A stretch of 64,000 nucleotides of DNA from Parapristionchus giblindavisi (taxonomy: Eukaryota > Nematoda > Chromadorea > Rhabditida > Diplogasteridae), in NCBI GenBank assembly GCA_943737045.1, contig CALSFV010000236.1, forward strand, positions 350,001 through 414,000. The letters are read 5' to 3'. A program made the translations under genes and the position numbers. Every line of letters starts with the position of its first letter. Within the stretch, counting starts at the first letter, position 1. Shown here in pieces: positions 57,995 through 64,000 of this stretch. The notes beneath the pieces are model-generated. The model had not been told where the DNA came from. It ran no database searches and saw only the letters and a list, made by a program, of their open reading frames with translations.

Positions 57995-58255
57995 GGCGAA
58001 GTGGTGTAGTGGTCTATGGCGCCCCCCATCATTCCATCTGACCTGGGTTCGAGTCCCGGTCGTTTCACCGCCTCCGCCCCACCAAGGCGCCCGAAAGGGG
58101 AATTGGTAGTTACTAGATCATGCGGTAAAGTAGGTCCGAAGAAGAGATTAGGCCGTCCGGACTGAATTGGCCTTGAAATATCACTGGCCTAGCAGTGATA
58201 ACCCGCAGGACTTCGTGTGCCTTGAATAACGGGTTGTACCTTTACCTTTACCTTT
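57995..58255 (+). mobile_element. tRNA-derived SINE, unit C
   Basis: Nearly identical copy of 37090-37350. Confidence 0.88.
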
Positions 58256-60897
58256 ACTTGAAAGTCCACAAGTATCACCTGTGGACTCAGTTTCAAAAGT
58301 TTTTCAAGTTTCAAGAACGAGTGGTTAGCCACATTTTGAGATACAATTACTTGTGGTAGAAATATTCTATTTTTTATGAGAATCGCTAATCATTGCCATA
58401 TTTTGCATGTGATTACTGACAAATTTTAACTATTTGCGGATGGTCCAACGCGTTAACTATTGACACCTCTGAAAAGTGTGTTAAAGGCACCCAGAGCAAA
58501 TTTGAAACTCTCCGCTCTGGCAATACTCTCTCGCTTCCTATGTCCACGTGAGAGTGTTTCAGAGCGGAGAACAACATTATTTATCTACCAATAGGTTCCT
58601 TTTCTTAAATGTTCTTTTAAGAGAAGGAATAAATGTTGTTTTCGCAATCAGTTAGGCTAGTCTCACAACTATCAATAAAACGGAGGAGAATTTTTTTTCC
58701 TGTACAAAGAGGTTTTTATTTTCATACACTTTTATATGAGATCCGTGATAAGAACATTATTTATTGATATTACTAATATTTCCAAGTTGTAACATTATTG
58801 TGCATGCGTATAATTTTTTGGCACTTCTTTGATTTCTGGTCCAGATCATAATATAGATTAATTCTAGTCATTTCTCATTCCTCACCACTCATTAGTCATT
58901 TCGCGTAGTAACCTACCCTTTTTTCGGTAGTGGTAAAACCAACCGCATCATGATTGATAGAATGATGAAATGAGAGTTTTGCCTCCTCTTTTCCCATACT
59001 CATCCTAATCCAATTTCATTTTCATATCACCCCCATTCCCCAATAAAAGCATTCGATTTTTTTTCTCCGGTTCAGTTCAGAGCTCTCCCATCTTGAGGAG
59101 AGCTCGCGGAGCATTTCGCCCCGTGGACATCGTCCTCCCTGTGAGGAGGACGACCCCTCCATTCGATCGAAAAGATCGAAATGGGGAGGGGGGGTGAACG
59201 ACGGGGTGGGCCAGAAATCAAAGAAGTTCCAATTTCTTTGTACACTTTAATAAATATTAACGCAATAGTTTGTATTTACTTATTCATTTAATAAAAACGA
59301 GAGGCTGCATATGCGGCCTTCAGTCTTCGCCAACCTTCTATCTATATAGTCTTTACCTCTGGCGTCATATCATTTCACATCTTTCCATCTTTTTCTGTCA
59401 CACTATGCCATCATACCTTCTGGCTCTTCTTGTCGTTCATATTGTGAGCATGGACGGTAACAGTTGGATGGATGCGTCCAAACTCCGCCTATTGCATCGT
59501 AATAGATCACATTCATATTACATCACTTCATTATGTTTTGGCTACTCATCATACTATTTGCTTCCTCACTTTCTCCTTGTCTCTTTCAGTCACTGGCCCT
59601 TTCAATATGTTCCTCTTTAATTTCTCTCAATACCTCTTACCATTCTCTTGTTTCCTATAATATATTCGTTCACAATCATTATACAATTAATCGTCCTTCT
59701 ATCTCACTAATTTCCAACGCTCTAATATTATTTAAACGGTAATTTTGATATTTTCAGGCGCTTATATCGCCTAATCTTACTTCATTAGTCTATATCTATT
59801 CCAAGGAGGAACAATTCGTAAATAATCAATTGTAATATGGATAATTGAGGTATCATATTTATTATTCTTTTAAACATTTAATTTCTCTACTGAACTTTTA
59901 CCAAAATCCTACCCATCTTCTCTCCTATATTTTTTCCTTTCCCTCTATTTTGTGAAACAATGCGTTGATCTTTGATCTCTATGCTGCGTATTTACCCAAT
60001 TAACAAATACTCGGACTAAGTTTAGTGCTCCTGTGACAATCTGTCAGCCACCTTTCCATCCCCTTTTCTACCACAACCTCTGTCTCCCATTCCCTCTCAA
60101 TTTCTTCCCCTCTCAATCATTCCAATAACTATAACATGGACCAAGAATCACAATCAGCAAACAAAATCTACTTCTATCTACCCTCTCTCTTTTGAAATAT
60201 GACTCTCTTGATGGTCGAGAAGAGCATGAAACAATATAATTAGAGCTAAAAAAATAAATATATAGGATTCTAAAAACAAATATTTAGGATTCTAAGACTT
60301 CATATCTGGTGGTGTCCATTCACTAATGCCAATACATTAGCAAGTTGCTGCCAATGGTTACTCCGGAAAGACCATCTAGCGGCAGCAATGATGCCATATC
60401 TTCCAGAGAGTAATACAATCTTAGTGAATACGTATAAAATTTAAACATAAACATAATTTAGGCGATTATGGAGCACACAAGCACTCTATCCTCGCTATAA
60501 AATACATACGCTGGATAGAAGAGAAATAATGGCAGCCAACAACGTGATAGGGATTCTGGGATGCTAGTTGGTTTTACGTTTGAAATAAGTCTCGTTTTTT
60601 TTCTCTCTCGTATGTTTTACCTAACAAGCTCTCATTTATAATACTTGTTGTTTCAATTGTTGTCGCATCTTATGGATGTATGATAAATAATATAAAATAA
60701 ATAAGTCCTGAAAACGATATATTTTTAGTTATCACGGTTGTCTCAATTGTTTTCCTCGTGGATCAACACTGGGAGGTGAAATTCACTCCATCGACGTACC
60801 ATGACGGACTAGGAATAGATCTCATGGAACAGAAGGGATACAATGCGAATGCGATTATGAGATAAGGAGAAATTCTTCAAGGAGATTGATGTTTATC

Positions 60898-61020
60898 TTT
60901 AAAGTGATACTCCAAGCTAATTTGAAACTCTCCGCTCTGGCCACACTCTCTCACTTTCTTTGTCTGCGAGAGAGTATTACCAATGCAGAGGGTAAAATTC
61001 GCTTGGGGTGTGCCTTTAAA
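60898..61020. repeat. TTAA-type foldback, unit C
   Basis: Copy of 39997-40119. Confidence 0.75.
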
Positions 61021-61764
61021 CTATCACAATGTCTATTTAAACAAGTACTTACAGGTTGTCGATAGATTGAAGGTACATGATGCTTTATACGGAGGACTAT
61101 TTACAATAATTTTTATTAATTTTCACCCCCCCCCCTCTAATCTGTTCATAAACATTTTTAAGCGTAGAAAACGATATCGTATTTACAATTAGCATTACTT
61201 GTTACTTTTCACACTTACTTATTCACCTAGTCCCCTTTGTTTTTAGTTTGCAAATAATCAATCAATATTGTTGTTATTGTTGTTCTGATATAAAGTATTC
61301 TTGAATATGTTTTATTCAACATTAATGTATACATAAAATATTTATTCGCTATATATCTACATATACATACTGCCTAGTACTTACTAGTAGAAGGCATCAC
61401 CAAGAATGATCTTCTCCTACTTTATCCACCTCCTCCTCCTTCTTCTTCTTCTTAGGAAAGTACTCGTTGATGGCTCTCTGAGTCAGCTAAAGTATATTTA
61501 TTTGTAAATGTAGATACATATATATCCTCATCCTTATGGTTACTATTTTTTATATTAACTCAAATTCTTTGAGGAGACGGTCTCCTTATCCTTCCTCGGG
61601 TAGTTTTTTCTTCAGCAGTTCGAAGTCGGTCATGCAATGGAGAGCTCCTATCGTTTACGAATGATAAATCGATAATCAATATATACATACTTTCTCAAAA
61701 AATTGAAAAAAATTACAAAATTGCATTTACTAGCTTAATGATCTGGAAGTTTCTCTAACAAATA

Positions 61765-62336
61765 TTAGGTTGAGTCATAAGTCTTGTCGCATTTTTGGCA
61801 CTTTAAACAAATCTAAATAACTTTATCTCCGTAAAAGCAAATCAATCAAAGTAAGCGGCATCTGCGTCGACGCCTTTCCACCAAAGTTCGGGTAGCTTGT
61901 GGATACTGTGCTTCCAGAAGACACGGCTGCTTAGAGGCAAAGTAGTTGGTCAGCCAGATTTCGACCTTCCGCTGATTGTTGAACTGTACTCCTCCGAGAG
62001 TGAGCTGCATATCGGAAAACAAGCGGTAATCGCTAGTAGCCAAGTCGGGCGAGTAGGGAGGGTGGGGACAACATGGCAGTCAAAGTCCAACAGGACTTTT
62101 TTGGTCATCCTTGCCACATGGGGTCGGGCGTTGTCGCGCTGGAAGTGAATCCGGTCGCGCAGCCAGGGTGTGGATGGGACCTTGGACTTCAGGGTCTGTA
62201 GTTGGCGAGAGTATACCGCGGCCGTAATAGTCGACTCCTGTGGGAACAGCTCCCAATACACCACACCGCCTCTGCCCGACCACACAGAGAGTATGATCTA
62301 CTTCTGGTGAAGTTCGAATTTGGCGATGGAAAAAAA
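61765..62336 (-). mobile_element. mariner fragment at the right edge of unit C
   Basis: Copy of 40864-41436 with the same one-base frameshift as unit B and no foldback insertion; cut at the same base, where unit D begins. Confidence 0.92.
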
Positions 62337-64000
62337 ACTCTACAAAAGGTCTCAGCCACCGTACAAATTCCTTTACAAACCAAAAAGAAAACGCCTTTTT
62401 CTGCACAGCTTCTCCTCTCTTAGCAGAGATTTTTTCATAAGGTCTGTCGAAGTTTTTTGTAAAGGAATTGATGCGGCGTCAGAATAATTGTTTCGGTAAC
62501 ATTGTTGAATACTGTATGGAATAGTATGATCAGAAAACTAAGAATTTGATAAACTACTGAAATATCATTATTTCGAAACGTAATATTATAAATTACATCG
62601 TTTTTACTTCAGCATGATGGCGGACTACAACGAAGGATATATCTCGCTTCTCATGCCTATTATCACTAAATCTAATTTCACTCGAACAGAGTATGATGCT
62701 CTAATGGGACTATCAATGTGGGACTTAGGTGAGGGTCAACGATTAATCTAAACATATAATCAGTAATACTCCATCGTTATATTATTATATAAGCGGTTTA
62801 AAAAGGGATTAGCTTGCTATAAAGAGCATTAAAGCCACCCACCAATTTTTTTATCTAATTTCACTCCCCCATTTTAGCTCGCGTTTTCACCAGTGGCCGT
62901 ATGCAAGAAACTTTTTGCTGGGAAATGTGACGTCATCAGCGTAGGCGGAGGAGTTTTCCAAATTTCCTCCGCCTAATTCCCCCCCCCCCGCTAATGACGC
63001 CATATTTTCCTGGAAAACGGTTCTTGCATACGGCCACAGGGCTGGGATTTTTTTACTCAAAATAAGCAATAATTGTTGTTTAAATGAAGACCAACTTGAA
63101 ATAAAGCTAAAAAAATTCATGGAAAAGTGGGAAAATAATTTTGTTGTTGTTTTTCCTTGGCGAGAAATTCTTTTTGTTGAACCCGAACAAAAACTTCTTT
63201 CTTCACATTAGTTTTGTTTACCAGCCAGCCCTGGTTGTCACATTACTACTAGCCATATATATAATAATTGAATAACTCATTGTCGTTCTCAGTCTACGAT
63301 CTATTCCATTATAATATAATAATTTATTATAATATTATACTATTACAATATTATCTATTATAATCTATTATAATATAATAAATATTATATTGCCAGGTGC
63401 CTCTCCAGACTTATCTGATGACGTCATAAAGTTAGGCGAGGAGATATCAAAGGAAATATTGATTGATTTCAATAGGTATTACAAGAAGGAATTAGGATTG
63501 ACAAACTATTCAGTCAGAATGGGCAATTTGTTGACGGCGAGACATGCTATGCAGGTACTAGTTTCAAGGATCCATATGATTCTATAATTCCCTTATTCTT
63601 AGTGAGACACTATCAGAAAAATCTTTTAAACTTAGGGAATTATTCACTAGAACGAAAAAAAAGCAACCATGTTTCGTTCTTTCGTACGAAAACTGTCGCT
63701 GTGATCAAGTAATTGCAGTGTATTGAGAGTATAAAATAAACTTGTTTATTTGGTACGAGAGTAGCCAACCACTCCCACAAGAGACTTTCTTGTTTTGCAT
63801 GGTTCAGAAACTATGCCGATCTCTTTTATATATCACATAGCGCGCGGCGAAGGTCAGCCGGGTTAGAGAGAGGCAGCGGAGAGAAAATCGAGAGGCGGGG
63901 CGAGATGTAGAAGGCTACATCTCGACCTCCTCTCGATTGTGACTTCCGTTCGTTAGCACTGTTTGTCATTTTCTTATGCAAGTACATTTTATACGCACAA
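62337..64000. repeat. tandem array unit D, partial
   Basis: The first 1,664 bp of a fourth unit, running off the window. It ends exactly at the last base of the 278-bp foldback (63723-64000). Confidence 0.92.
62613..63554 (+). pseudogene. 5'-truncated nuclear hormone receptor copy, unit D (exons 8-9 in window)
   Basis: Exons 62613-62728 and 63397-63554, same coding sense as units B and C. Exon 10 would lie about 125 bp past the window end. Confidence 0.85.

Larger units (their letters stand above)
52775..62336. repeat. tandem array unit C (9,562 bp)
   Basis: The cleanest full unit: it lacks the private insertions of A and B and shares the two older insertions with B (54165-54442, 55117-55421). 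Confidence 0.93.

Overview
The window looks like nuclear DNA of a nematode. Evidence: a cluster of nuclear hormone receptor (NHR) genes with the nematode-type P-box CRACASFFKR, ten short exons per gene with TTTCAG-like acceptors, AT-rich intergenic DNA, mariner elements and many small foldback elements. The exon/intron density would suit a diplogastrid such as Pristionchus, but the genus is inferred and not proven. No prokaryotic or organellar features are seen.

Left part (1-20.3 kb): four NHR genes lie head-to-tail on the minus strand (436-4446, 7442-11982, 12372-16077, 16777-20256). They share one ten-exon structure with nearly identical exon lengths and phases, so they are tandem paralogues. 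The first carries a complete tRNA-Ala(AGC) gene, antisense, in intron 2; the second and third keep decayed copies of it at the same place. The second copy is split by a SINE. A 943-bp mariner lies between genes 1 and 2.

Middle (20.3-30 kb): gene-poor DNA with GA/CT and TA tracts, fragments of an unrecognised gene family, SINE pieces, a 2.5-kb foldback element with further foldbacks nested inside it (23097-25582), and a 3' remnant of a fifth minus-strand NHR (25921-26769).

Right part (30-64 kb): a plus-strand NHR (30066-33574) marks the start of a tandem array with a basic unit of about 9.6 kb. Unit A is 31573-41436, B 41437-52774, C 52775-62336, D from 62337 past the window end. The left edge of the unit lies in NHR intron 7, and the right edge lies inside a mariner. 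Only unit A therefore connects to the DNA-binding exons; B, C and D each hold an NHR lacking exons 1-7 that starts beside a cut mariner. Units are nearly identical but differ by clean private insertions: a 502-bp foldback in A, a 1,269-bp mariner and a 487-bp foldback in B, and a 278-bp foldback shared by B-D. Each full unit also holds a tRNA-derived SINE and an inverted pair of unrecognised gene fragments.

Overall, this is a fast-evolving receptor cluster built by tandem and inverted duplication, with copies at all stages from intact to remnant. Exon models were read by eye from splice sites and paralogue alignment; no expression data were available.
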